Of a stretch of DNA of 64,000 nucleotides, positions 1 to 9,569 are shown piece after piece. The stretch is from contig CALGLU010000018.1 of assembly GCA_937959275.1 (NCBI GenBank), positions 145,703 to 209,702 of the forward strand, read 5' to 3'. Made by a program: the position numbers and the translations under genes. A model generated the notes under the pieces. That model saw nothing but the letters and a program-made list of their open reading frames with translations. It was not told the DNA's origin and made no database searches. Origin of the DNA: an uncultured Saprospiraceae bacterium (GTDB lineage: Bacteria > Bacteroidota > Bacteroidia > Chitinophagales > Saprospiraceae). Position 1 is the first letter of the stretch; the number at the start of each line of letters is the position of its first letter.

Positions 1-3000
1 AAATATCCTCAAATAAGATCATACTCAGGTGAGGCAATTCATAATCCATTGATAACAGTCAGGTTCAGCCTCAATCAACAAGGGATAGATGCCTACATCC
101 GGACTGTTGGTGAGGAAACGTTGCGCATAAGTCATGGTGCATTTAAAGGAGAAGAAGAACATCTAGTTTACTTAGAAAACAGTGCAAAGGAACTACATCA
201 ACAACATTCATGTGGCACGGTCGCCGACAAAAATATGTCGACCACAATAATAGCCAAGGAACTAAAAAGCGCCTATGAATGCAGGCTCATCATTTTAGAC
301 TTAGCTATGTCGATGACCCCAACTCTAACAAATGCATTAACCGATCTGAATGGTAATGGATTGACTGATGAAGGACTCGCGCTGATCAATAATAAAGTGA
401 CGATGATGAATGATCATTTTGGTAGAGAACTCAGTATTCGATTTCAGTTAGTGTCTAATAACGATCAGCTGATATTTAGCGATGCATCCTTACCCTTTTT
501 TAGTGAATCTGGAAGCGACCGCTCTAAAGCATTGATCGCCGAAAATCAGGATGTCATAGATGATAAGATCGGTGAAAATAATTATGATATCGGCCATCTA
601 TTATGGCTTGGTCCTGCTTCAGGAGTTGTTGGGCTTGCTACATTAGGGACAGTATGTGATGATGGTCGAAAAGCCAGAGCTGTCAGTAATGTTTCTGATG
701 CTACCATATTACATGAAGTAGGACATCAATTTGACGCAGAACATACTTTTGGTACAGGTTGTGATGATGACAACATCAACGAATCAACCGCATTTGAAGT
801 TGGTTGTGGGCGTACAATTATGTCTTACGCGAGTTCTCCCTTCCTAAATTTTCATGGTTATAGCCTGGCTGAAATGAAAAACTATATTCGGTATATGGGT
901 AGTTGCCGTTCAAATTCAACAGTAATCAATTCGAGTCCAACAATTAATCCAGGAGGGATTGTCTATACACCTATCTCCACGCCAATCGTCCTAGAAACCA
1001 ATGCATATGATAGCGAAGGAGATATGTTAACCTATAGTTGGGACCAAATTGATGCTGAAGCTGGCATTTTTGAAAGTCTCCCACCAAGTACATCAAAAAA
1101 ACGATACATTCCGAATTTGGGATCTATCCGAACAAATACACCAAATCCAAATGAGACGCTTCCGACATCATCAAAAACTGTGGACTTCTATGCCACGGTG
1201 AGAGATAATAGCCCGAATAGTGGTTGTATAGATATAAGCTGGCGAAGAGTTGAATTCACTGGTGGTGCAGGTCCATTTAGGATGACAAGTTTTAATGCAT
1301 CAGGTCAATCTTGGGCCATTGCCACAAATCATAACTTAACTTGGGATGTTGCCAACACTAATCTTAGTCCAGTTTCTATCAGTGAGATAGAGATTTGGTA
1401 CTCATTTGACAATGGAGTAAGCTTTCCCTATTTAGCCAAAACTACCGCAAATGATGGCAACACGAATTTATTTCTTGACCCTTGCCTACCCAATACGACA
1501 GGGTTCAGAATTATGATCAAAGCTAAAAATGGAATCTTTTTTGACATAAATAATGAACCGATAGAGATCACAAATGGATTGATGGTATCGAATTGGGGAG
1601 ATGCAGGATTTGGCACTTTGCGCGAGGCCATACGCTGTGCCAACGACATGCCAGGCATACAACACATCCAATTCACACCTGGTATGAATGGCAAGACTCT
1701 TGTGCTCAATAGCCTACTACCGATCGTGACAGAGCCAATATTTATTGATGCAACTGATGTAGACTTTACAATCGATGCGAACGGTCTCGACTCGGGACTT
1801 AGATTAAGAGGAGCCCCATCAACAGGGTCTACCGAAGGACACAAAATCCAAGGTCTCAAAATCCAAAATTTCACTGGCAAAGGAATTGATGTCGGTGGTT
1901 CTTATGCTAAAATTGGTGGTTCTTTTGCAACTAGAAATTATATTGAAAATGATCATGGAGGCGTGGGCATTTATCTGAATCATGCTACCAGATGTATTGT
2001 TGATTATAATTACATCCTTAACAACGGGTCGGGGGCTTATGGCATATCATTATTTAATTCTTCAACGAACACACTTGAATACAACTTTATTGAAGGCTAC
2101 ACTAGTGGCGTCAGGGTGTCGACAAATTCTAATTTAAATTATTTATTTAATTCTATTTATTGCAGTACGGGTAAAGGGATTGATATCGAGTCAGGTGGGA
2201 ATGGAAATGTATCTCCACCGACGATCATGAGTAGAGACAATATAGGCATAAGGGGTACTGCCTCAGCCTTTCAAGAAATTCAAGTCTTTGCTACATATGA
2301 AGACTGCATGGGTTCTTGCGATGGACACCTACATATAGGCAGCACAGTGACTGAATCTGATGGTTCCTGGGAACTTCTCAGAGCAGATTATGAAACAAGC
2401 AGTTTTGGTTGTTTGCCATTGGTGGCGACAGCGACAGGTTTATTTGGAAATACGTCTGAATACTCAAATTGTTACGTCAATTCTTATTGTGTGACCAATA
2501 ACAATAATAGTGGTCCTGGATCTTTGCGTGCAGCAATCATTGCCTCAAATGCAAGTTCAGATTTTAAGACTATTAACTTCAGAGTCCCAAGTGGGTCAAC
2601 AACGATTTCACCAACAAGTCAACTACCTACGGTAAATGGAAATGTGGCAATTAATGGGTTTAATAGCGATGGCCCAATTACAATCGATGGTCAGTTTTTA
2701 AACTCGGGAGAACATGGTCTTGTGATTGGCGGCAGCTTAGTTCAGGTAGAGGCACTGACCATTCAAAACTTTCCAGGTTCAGGCATTTTTCTTACGGGTA
2801 ATATTTCTAATATAGACATTGGAGATTCTTTTGATCCAAATAAAATCTATAATAATGGAGTCTATGGAATTGGTTTCTCAGCAAGCTCCCAACAACAAAA
2901 TGTGGTCATTGAATCAAATTTTATCGGAACAAATTCTAACGATGATCAATTAGGAAATGATGGCATTGGGATTCGAGTCCCAAACGCAAAGAATATTACT

Positions 3001-6000
3001 ATTTCTGAAAATCGAATCGCTTATAATGGCGGCAATGGTATTCACATCACAGAAACCACTAATTTGGTCGTTGACGCTAATATCATCTATTGCAATGATG
3101 GAAGCTACAAGATTTATGATCTTATAGACATCCTTTCAGGTCAACATGTAGATCCACCAACGATTACAGCCTTATCAAGTGGTAATGTTAGTGGCTTGGG
3201 GATTCCTGGTGCGGAGATTCAGGTGTTTAGCTTACCAATTAATAAATGTACAGAAGGCTGTAGTTCAGGAGGTAATGAACTCATAGCGCATAATGTCATC
3301 GTACCTTCAAATGGAAAATGGTCTACAGATATTGAACTCTGTAGCGGGTTTTCAATTAGTGCCACACAGACAGTTAGTGGCAGAACCTCTGACTTTTCTG
3401 ACTGCTCGACTCTCTATGAACTCGTCGTGACGACTACCTCGCCTTACGGTTTTGGTAGTTTACAATGGGCTATTGATTGTGCCAATAACAACAATGGATA
3501 TGACTTAATCACATTTGATATACCAGGCACAGGACCACATTATATCAACTTGACGAATAGCACATTTGAACAAGCAACGATTAATGATTCTTATACGATA
3601 ATTGATGGGACGACTCAGCCCGGCTATTCATTAGGTGACATCATTATTAGCGGATCTTCACCAGTAAGACCTGAACTGACCGTCATAGGAGACTATTGTG
3701 AAATATATGGTCTCACATTTTCCAGTAATAAGAGACAATTAGATATAGTTGGTTCTCACTATATTATTGGTAGTCCAGGCAAAGGCAACGTGTTTGAAAA
3801 CAGTAATTATCACGGTATTAATACGACTGCTGCACATGGGCTTATCCAGCATAATAGCTTTCACAATCTAAGCGCTGGTGTAAAAATCACGAATAGTACG
3901 TCATTAGTAGATATCACGAATAATCAGTTCAGCTGCAATGACAATGCGATTGAACATTATCCAAATTTTGGGGGAGACGACCCGGTAATATCAATTTCAG
4001 ATTTTACGATAAATACCATTACAGGATTTGCCTATCCTGGAGCACGAGTTGAAGTGTATACCGTCGATAATTCTGGCTGCGGCGATGCAGAATGTCAGGG
4101 ATATGAATTGGTGGGCACGACAACAGCAACCTTTGGCCCATGGACATTAAATGGATCCTTTGGAGATATTAGCACAGTGACAGCGATAGCGTATAGTACG
4201 GACAATGGGAGTTCAGATTTTGCTGATTGCTTTACAAAAAACACCTGCTTGGAAGTGTCTAATATAAATGCATCTGGTCCAGGATCGCTAGCATCTGCCA
4301 TTAACTGTGCAAATGCGACTAGCGGTACGGATGAGATTTATTTTAATATACCTGGAGCTGGACCCTTTGTGATTGACATGGGTGGGTCAAATAGTTTGTT
4401 GCCCATATTAACAGATGATGGGACGACGATCGATGCGACGACACAGCCAGGTTGGGTACCCGGCTACATCACAATAGAAGGAGGAGCAGGTAGTTCGTCA
4501 GTTGGTCTAAATCTAAGTGGCAATCAATGCTTTGTCAAAGGGTTGCGGGTTATTGGTTTTTTTAGTAGTGGTATTTTTATCGGTGGACAAAATTGTGGTA
4601 TTGGATCTGAACACAAACCCAATATCGTCGTTGGAAATGGCAGTGGCATTACCTATGGAGATGGTGCATCAGCTTCGGCGATCTATAATCATATTGGGGT
4701 TGAGGCAGATGAGCTTACTGCTAATGGAAATTCTTCAAATGGTATATTATTCGCAGGCAATAATGTGTTTAATTATATCAATAAAAATATAATTGCTAAC
4801 AATGGTGGCTTCGGAATCCGCGTTGGCAGTTCCACTTCACAGAAAGTAGCGATCCGTCAAAATTCGATATACTGTAATGCTTCTGGCGGCATCCAATTAC
4901 TAAGTGGAGCTAATAACGACATGGAAGCTCCTGTGATTACAAGCATTACATCCACAAGTATCTCTGGAACTGGAAGCAACCTCGTCGATTACATTGATGT
5001 GTTTGAAGTGGATCTGAGTTGTGGCACAACGAATTGTCAAGGTAAGACCTTTATCAATTCGATTCTTGCCGATGGAAATGGTGACTGGACGATTACTGGC
5101 ACGTTTGATCCTGGCAAGACGTATACTGCCACGTCAACTGACGAAAATAACAACACATCAGAATTTTCTGCTTGTACAAGTATCGAACCAACATGCCTAG
5201 TCGTCACAAACACAAATGACACGGGTGCTGGGTCATTGCGGGATGCTATTGATTGTGCAAATGCGAATCCATTGTTTGATAAAATCACATTCGATTTACC
5301 AGCCGGGGCTGATCCATACATTATAGATATTCAATCAACACTTCCTAACTTAAGTAGTGATATTGAAATCGACGCTACAAGCCAATCAGGTTATTACCCA
5401 GGGATGATTATTGTTAGCGGCAGTACAATGTCATCCGGCCAATATGGAATGACAATATCAGGAAATGATATTAGTGTGTATGGCTTACAAATGGAAAACT
5501 TTCCCACAAATGCAATTCGGGTGTACAGCTCTTCTACTCATGTAACTATTGGAAAGTTAAATGCAGGCAATATTTTTTGTGGGAATACATCGAACGACAT
5601 TCAGGTGTATTCGACTTCGAATATTAATATAGAGAATAACTTCTTTGGCGTTATGCCGGATGGTACACTGTGTACAAGCACGACAAATAATGCGATAAGT
5701 GCTACTGCTACCAATGGATCATTCAGCTCCAATGTATTTGCACATCACAATGGAGGGATCTTTCTAAGCTCAGGCTCTCAAAATATGTTGATGAGTTCCA
5801 ATCAGTTTTATTGCAATGCTTCATATGGAATTAAGGTATCTAATTCTTCAGTTAACAACGGTATCCAAGCGCCTACGATTACTTTTGCGGATGCAAATGA
5901 GATAAGCGGTACAGGTCAAGCAGGTGAATATGTGGAAGTCTACTATAGTGACGCAACGTGTATATCCAATGTGTGTCAGGGTGAAGTGTCGTTAGGGGTT

Positions 6001-6333
6001 ACCATCGTAAATGCTATGGGCGGCTGGACACTGAGTGGAGATTTTGATGCCAGCAGGGAGGCAACTGCTACAGCTACTGATATTGGAAACAATACATCTG
6101 GATTTTCAAATTGCTATGCCATAGAGGCAGCCTGTACAGACTATTTGACTGTCTTTGAAAATCCACTGCCTACGTCAACTCATCAGGCAGCGATCACATT
6201 AAATTCTCAATCCACACTTGATGTAGGTGCAGTTGTTCAATTTAAAGCTGGGACATCAATCGAGTTAGTAGCAGGCTTTAACACAGCCGATAGTCAGATT
6301 TTTGAAGCGCTGATAGAGGCATGTCCAAATTGA
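1..6333 (+). CDS. Giant secreted metzincin metalloprotease with five beta-helix modules (5' end outside window)
   Basis: The frame is open from base 1, so the gene begins upstream; the TTG at 49 is not a convincing start because the residues before it continue a typical metalloprotease propeptide. About 2110 residues are visible. A reprolysin-like zinc protease domain carries HEVGHQFDAEH (residues about 238-248 from base 1) and a Met-turn, TIMSYA. The glycine usual at position 8 of the zinc motif is Asp here. An Ig/cadherin-like segment follows (about 300-410). Then come five modules of about 280-315 residues, each opening with a GSLR-AI-CAN pattern (CSLREA-like) followed by right-handed parallel beta-helix sequence, and each closing with a Cys-containing segment (C---CQG). 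The last 65 residues match the C-terminal domain of five other proteins in this window and end in ACPN. Likely a secreted or surface-bound protease/adhesin; the substrate is unknown. Confidence 0.88.
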   Translation, partial: KYPQIRSYSGEAIHNPLITVRFSLNQQGIDAYIRTVGEETLRISHGAFKGEEEHLVYLENSAKELHQQHSCGTVADKNMSTTIIAKELKSAYECRLIILDLAMSMTPTLTNALTDLNGNGLTDEGLALINNKVTMMNDHFGRELSIRFQLVSNNDQLIFSDASLPFFSESGSDRSKALIAENQDVIDDKIGENNYDIGHLLWLGPASGVVGLATLGTVCDDGRKARAVSNVSDATILHEVGHQFDAEHTFGTGCDDDNINESTAFEVGCGRTIMSYASSPFLNFHGYSLAEMKNYIRYMGSCRSNSTVINSSPTINPGGIVYTPISTPIVLETNAYDSEGDMLTYSWDQIDAEAGIFESLPPSTSKKRYIPNLGSIRTNTPNPNETLPTSSKTVDFYATVRDNSPNSGCIDISWRRVEFTGGAGPFRMTSFNASGQSWAIATNHNLTWDVANTNLSPVSISEIEIWYSFDNGVSFPYLAKTTANDGNTNLFLDPCLPNTTGFRIMIKAKNGIFFDINNEPIEITNGLMVSNWGDAGFGTLREAIRCANDMPGIQHIQFTPGMNGKTLVLNSLLPIVTEPIFIDATDVDFTIDANGLDSGLRLRGAPSTGSTEGHKIQGLKIQNFTGKGIDVGGSYAKIGGSFATRNYIENDHGGVGIYLNHATRCIVDYNYILNNGSGAYGISLFNSSTNTLEYNFIEGYTSGVRVSTNSNLNYLFNSIYCSTGKGIDIESGGNGNVSPPTIMSRDNIGIRGTASAFQEIQVFATYEDCMGSCDGHLHIGSTVTESDGSWELLRADYETSSFGCLPLVATATGLFGNTSEYSNCYVNSYCVTNNNNSGPGSLRAAIIASNASSDFKTINFRVPSGSTTISPTSQLPTVNGNVAINGFNSDGPITIDGQFLNSGEHGLVIGGSLVQVEALTIQNFPGSGIFLTGNISNIDIGDSFDPNKIYNNGVYGIGFSASSQQQNVVIESNFIGTNSNDDQLGNDGIGIRVPNAKNITISENRIAYNGGNGIHITETTNLVVDANIIYCNDGSYKIYDLIDILSGQHVDPPTITALSSGNVSGLGIPGAEIQVFSLPINKCTEGCSSGGNELIAHNVIVPSNGKWSTDIELCSGFSISATQTVSGRTSDFSDCSTLYELVVTTTSPYGFGSLQWAIDCANNNNGYDLITFDIPGTGPHYINLTNSTFEQATINDSYTIIDGTTQPGYSLGDIIISGSSPVRPELTVIGDYCEIYGLTFSSNKRQLDIVGSHYIIGSPGKGNVFENSNYHGINTTAAHGLIQHNSFHNLSAGVKITNSTSLVDITNNQFSCNDNAIEHYPNFGGDDPVISISDFTINTITGFAYPGARVEVYTVDNSGCGDAECQGYELVGTTTATFGPWTLNGSFGDISTVTAIAYSTDNGSSDFADCFTKNTCLEVSNINASGPGSLASAINCANATSGTDEIYFNIPGAGPFVIDMGGSNSLLPILTDDGTTIDATTQPGWVPGYITIEGGAGSSSVGLNLSGNQCFVKGLRVIGFFSSGIFIGGQNCGIGSEHKPNIVVGNGSGITYGDGASASAIYNHIGVEADELTANGNSSNGILFAGNNVFNYINKNIIANNGGFGIRVGSSTSQKVAIRQNSIYCNASGGIQLLSGANNDMEAPVITSITSTSISGTGSNLVDYIDVFEVDLSCGTTNCQGKTFINSILADGNGDWTITGTFDPGKTYTATSTDENNNTSEFSACTSIEPTCLVVTNTNDTGAGSLRDAIDCANANPLFDKITFDLPAGADPYIIDIQSTLPNLSSDIEIDATSQSGYYPGMIIVSGSTMSSGQYGMTISGNDISVYGLQMENFPTNAIRVYSSSTHVTIGKLNAGNIFCGNTSNDIQVYSTSNINIENNFFGVMPDGTLCTSTTNNAISATATNGSFSSNVFAHHNGGIFLSSGSQNMLMSSNQFYCNASYGIKVSNSSVNNGIQAPTITFADANEISGTGQAGEYVEVYYSDATCISNVCQGEVSLGVTIVNAMGGWTLSGDFDASREATATATDIGNNTSGFSNCYAIEAACTDYLTVFENPLPTSTHQAAITLNSQSTLDVGAVVQFKAGTSIELVAGFNTADSQIFEALIEACPN
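1576..6130 (+). repeat. Five tandem beta-helix modules within the metalloprotease gene
   Basis: Module starts are near 1576, 2491, 3421, 4252 and 5200, giving a period of roughly 830-950 bp. Each begins with a variant of V-N-x-G-x-GSLR-AI-CAN and contains an ID-TTQPG-like turn followed by N/G-rich beta-helix rungs. Each ends with a segment of the form G-A--EV(F/Y), C---CQG, G-W-L-G-F. The modules are diverged at DNA level, so this is an old protein-level repeat. Confidence 0.75.
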
Positions 6334-6362
6334 TCATTGAAGAAATAGAATAAATAATTAAT

Positions 6363-6395
6363 AAGCCACCTTTGCAAACAACTTAGGTGGCTTTT
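6363..6395 (+). terminator. Rho-independent terminator after the metalloprotease gene
   Basis: AAGCCACCT (6363-6371) pairs with AGGTGGCTT (6385-6393) around a 13-nt loop and is followed by a T run. It lies 30 bp past the stop codon of the protease gene. Confidence 0.75.
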
Positions 6396-6506
6396 ACATT
6401 GAGTAGATTAAATCGTTAAAAAAATATAAATAACTCGTATAAAATCAGCATATAATATTGTGGAAGAAGAGACAAGAATCGTACATTGATAATTCGTCAT
6501 CGCAAC

Positions 6507-8624
6507 ATGATTCACAAAGTAATTAAGGCTGCTTTAATTTCGGCATTGATTTGTATTCAATGCTTGTCGGCAAGCGCATTGGACACGATTAAAGTTAGCA
6601 ATTCAAAACAGGCAGTAACTTTATTTGGTTCAGGTGAGTTTTATATGGATGAGACTCGAAAACTAAGCTTAAGCTCCATCCAGCAAGTAGAATTTTCCTC
6701 TGAACAGCAATTTATAAAACCGCCTCGACCTGTTCATTTGAATTATGTCTATTGGCACAAATATAGTGTGCAAAATGAAAGTGACTCACTCTACTCTACG
6801 ATTTTCAGTACTGGACATTTTAGCAATCAAACCCTTTATATCTTTCATGGTGATAAACTTATAAAAGAGACGCATTTTGGCACAAAAATTAAGAAAACTG
6901 AATGGCCAGTTCAACTTTCACAAAGAGCTGTTGATCTAACCATTCCTCCCAAAACAACTTATACTCTAGTACTAAAAAAAGTATGGCCAAGGAACAGCAC
7001 AACTATTCATGAAGCAACATTTTCAGATCCTGAGCATTTCAATCTAAGGATCAAAAATTTCTTCTATTCTATCAAAGGACACTACTATTTCAGAATTTTC
7101 TTTATCGGTATTCTTGGCTTTCTATTCCTATTTACACTCTTTCAATACATACAGCACAAAGATTTAGCCTACATATACTACTCCGGATACTTATTGGTGA
7201 TGACTATATATTTTATGGAGCGTCATGAATCTAATGCGTACTTCAATTTTATTTTTTCTCACCATAGTTGGTTGTTCAATTCGAATGGAGGTGGTGAGCC
7301 ATCTTACTATGGCCAATTAAGTTTTATTTTCTATCTCCTATTTACGATTGAATTCCTAGATATTAAAAGTAAATACAAAAAATTAGGAGCCTACCTATAT
7401 AGTGTTATTGGGATAATAGTTGTACTCTACGCCATTCATTTATGTTTTGTTATTTTTAATGTCACACCGTCTACAATATTCAATTACTATTACACCTATA
7501 GAGCTTTACTTAACATCCCACTTATAGTAGCCCTCATCTGGATAGCTTTAAAAATCAGAACCAAATTAGCAGTCTTTTATGTGTTAGGGTCAGGTATTTT
7601 AACATTGACAATGATCATCCCACAATTCACCTATTTGATTGATAAAAATTTGGGGGGACCATTTTTTTCAGACAACATGACTTGGATGCAAATTGGCATC
7701 TTGTTCGAGTGCTTCCTATTTTCTACAGGTCTAGGCTATAAGAGTAAGTTGGCATTTGAAGAAAGAGATCGCATACAACAAGAACTCATATTAAAATCAA
7801 ACGAAAACAATGCGCTAACATTGAAATTCAATACTGAATTAGAAGCAGAAGTCAAAGAAAAAACTTCAGAATTAATTCTTAAAAAAGAACAGCTGTTAAA
7901 GACAGAATATGAGAAAGAGCTGATGGATTTAGAAGCACAATTATTTCGATCCAAAATGAATCCTCATTTCATATACAACTGCTTAAATTCCATAAAATAT
8001 TTTTCTCTAAGTAAATCTTCAGAAGAGACTGCGCAATACATAACAGACTTTTCAAGTCTTATGCGCTTTATTTTAGAAAAATCAAAACAAGCACTTATCC
8101 CTCTCAAGGAAGAAATAGAATTTATTAGAAAGTACCTCACAATAGAAAGTAGAAGATTCGATAGTAAGTTTATCTACGAAGTATACATTGACCCCAAACT
8201 AGAACTAATTAGATTTCATATTCCACCAATGATACTTCAACCACTTATTGAAAATGCAATCGTACACGGTATTTTACCTAAATACGACTTTGGCAAACTT
8301 GACATTCGATTCATCAAACAATCTCAACAAATAAAAATAGAAATTCAAGACAATGGGGTTGGACGACACAATGAAAGCTTACAACAGGACCATAAACAAT
8401 TTGATGAAAGAAAATCTCAATCCACAGATATAACTTCAGCTCGGCTAGCAAACATTTCGATGAACCAGTATATTGATATTGACCTAAAAATAACCGACTT
8501 AAAAGATAATAATGGATCATCCGCAGGTACATTAGTTTCACTTCATTTACCTTTCATTGATCGACATTTCAATACGATTACACCTTCAAATACCGATCAA
8601 GAATCACACAAAATCCAGCCCTAA
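6507..8624 (+). CDS. 7TMR-DISM sensor histidine kinase of the LytS/YehU type
   Basis: An inner-membrane sensor kinase of 705 residues. The ATG at 6507 is preferred over the in-frame TTG at 6486 because it directly begins a signal peptide (MIHKVIKAALISALICIQ). An extracellular beta-rich domain (about 25-185, 7TMR-DISMED2-like) is followed by a seven-helix membrane region (about 190-410) and a coiled coil (about 415-475). The His_kinase domain (PF06580 type) has NPHFIYNCLNSI with the likely phospho-accepting His near residue 487. The ATPase part has LIENAIVHG (N box) and IQDNGVGR (G box). The LytTR response regulator that starts 93 bp downstream is the obvious partner. The input ligand is unknown; DISM sensors are thought to bind carbohydrates or other small molecules. 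Confidence 0.88.
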   Translation: MIHKVIKAALISALICIQCLSASALDTIKVSNSKQAVTLFGSGEFYMDETRKLSLSSIQQVEFSSEQQFIKPPRPVHLNYVYWHKYSVQNESDSLYSTIFSTGHFSNQTLYIFHGDKLIKETHFGTKIKKTEWPVQLSQRAVDLTIPPKTTYTLVLKKVWPRNSTTIHEATFSDPEHFNLRIKNFFYSIKGHYYFRIFFIGILGFLFLFTLFQYIQHKDLAYIYYSGYLLVMTIYFMERHESNAYFNFIFSHHSWLFNSNGGGEPSYYGQLSFIFYLLFTIEFLDIKSKYKKLGAYLYSVIGIIVVLYAIHLCFVIFNVTPSTIFNYYYTYRALLNIPLIVALIWIALKIRTKLAVFYVLGSGILTLTMIIPQFTYLIDKNLGGPFFSDNMTWMQIGILFECFLFSTGLGYKSKLAFEERDRIQQELILKSNENNALTLKFNTELEAEVKEKTSELILKKEQLLKTEYEKELMDLEAQLFRSKMNPHFIYNCLNSIKYFSLSKSSEETAQYITDFSSLMRFILEKSKQALIPLKEEIEFIRKYLTIESRRFDSKFIYEVYIDPKLELIRFHIPPMILQPLIENAIVHGILPKYDFGKLDIRFIKQSQQIKIEIQDNGVGRHNESLQQDHKQFDERKSQSTDITSARLANISMNQYIDIDLKITDLKDNNGSSAGTLVSLHLPFIDRHFNTITPSNTDQESHKIQP

Positions 8625-8717
8625 GATGTCTTAAGTATCAAGAAGCTAACTTTAGCAGAAAATAAAATTGAAATAAATCGTATATTCTGTTTAACTAATC
8701 CAACTACAATCAAAAAC

Positions 8718-9476
8718 ATGCTGAAAGAATTGTCATGCGTCATTGTTGATGACGAAATTCATTGCACTGAAACACTGAAGTATGAATTAGAGAAACATTG
8801 TCCTCAAGTACAGGTATTAGCCTCAACTAACAATCCTAATGAGGCAAAACAACTCATTCAGAACCTAAGACCCTCGATTGTATTCTTAGATATAGAAATG
8901 CCTGGATTGAGTGGTTTTGAATTATTAAGTTCTTTTGATGAGACTCAGTTTTCAGTCGTATTTGTTACGGCCTATGATCAATATGCCTTACAAGCTTTCA
9001 AATTTGCAGCTGTAGATTATATTCTAAAACCTGTAGATGGTATTAAACTAGCACAAACTGTTACAAAACTGAACAAACAAAGCTATCCTGCGCTAAATGA
9101 TTCTCAGCTAAAGTTAATTTTAAATGGCCTGTATCAAAAGGAAGAGAAGCATTCTAAAATTGCACTGAACAATGGTAATAAAATTGAAATCGTAACAATT
9201 AAAGACATCATACGATGCGAAGCTGATAGTAATTATTGCAAGATATTCTTAAATGATGATAGAGACCTCTATTTATCTAAGACACTAAAAGATGTTGAAC
9301 AGATGCTGTCCGATCATCATTTTTTAAGGGTACACAACAAACATTTAGTTAACGCTCTCCATGTTCAAAATTATTTAAAAGTTGATGGTGGCATTTTAAC
9401 CATGAGCGATGGCTGTGAAATTCAAGTGACTCGCTACAGTAAAAAAGAGGTTATTAATATGTTATTAACGAATTAG
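8718..9476 (+). CDS. LytTR-family response regulator
   Basis: A 252-residue two-domain regulator. The receiver domain has acidic residues DD at 11-12, the phospho-acceptor Asp at about 58 (FLDIEMPG) and Lys in YILKPVDG. The C-terminal LytTR DNA-binding domain (about 150-250) shows the family features IRCEADSNYC and FLRVHNKHLVN. It follows the 7TMR-DISM kinase in the same direction and should be its output. The LytTR class binds short direct repeats in promoters. Its targets cannot be read from the sequence; the M43 protease gene that converges on it is a neighbour but not a proven target. Confidence 0.9.
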   Translation: MLKELSCVIVDDEIHCTETLKYELEKHCPQVQVLASTNNPNEAKQLIQNLRPSIVFLDIEMPGLSGFELLSSFDETQFSVVFVTAYDQYALQAFKFAAVDYILKPVDGIKLAQTVTKLNKQSYPALNDSQLKLILNGLYQKEEKHSKIALNNGNKIEIVTIKDIIRCEADSNYCKIFLNDDRDLYLSKTLKDVEQMLSDHHFLRVHNKHLVNALHVQNYLKVDGGILTMSDGCEIQVTRYSKKEVINMLLTN

Positions 9477-9521
9477 AACTATTCAATCTTTATTTTACAA
9501 TTGATTCTATAGAATATAAAA

Positions 9522-9549
9522 AGGGCTGTACCAATTACGGTACAACCCT
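9522..9549. terminator. Bidirectional terminator between convergent genes
   Basis: AGGGCTGTACC (9522-9532) pairs with GGTACAACCCT (9539-9549) with one mismatch and a 6-nt loop. It is flanked by an A run on the left and T-rich sequence on the right. It sits between the convergent response regulator gene (ending 9476) and the M43 protease gene (ending 9570), so it can serve both. Confidence 0.7.
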
Positions 9550-9569
9550 ATTATTTTCAAGCAATCAAT

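Noticed and set aside
1428..1880. 150-residue minus-strand frame inside the giant metalloprotease gene
   Set aside because: It lies wholly antisense to a clear protein-coding module, has no recognisable domain and no own promoter; a shadow of the real gene.
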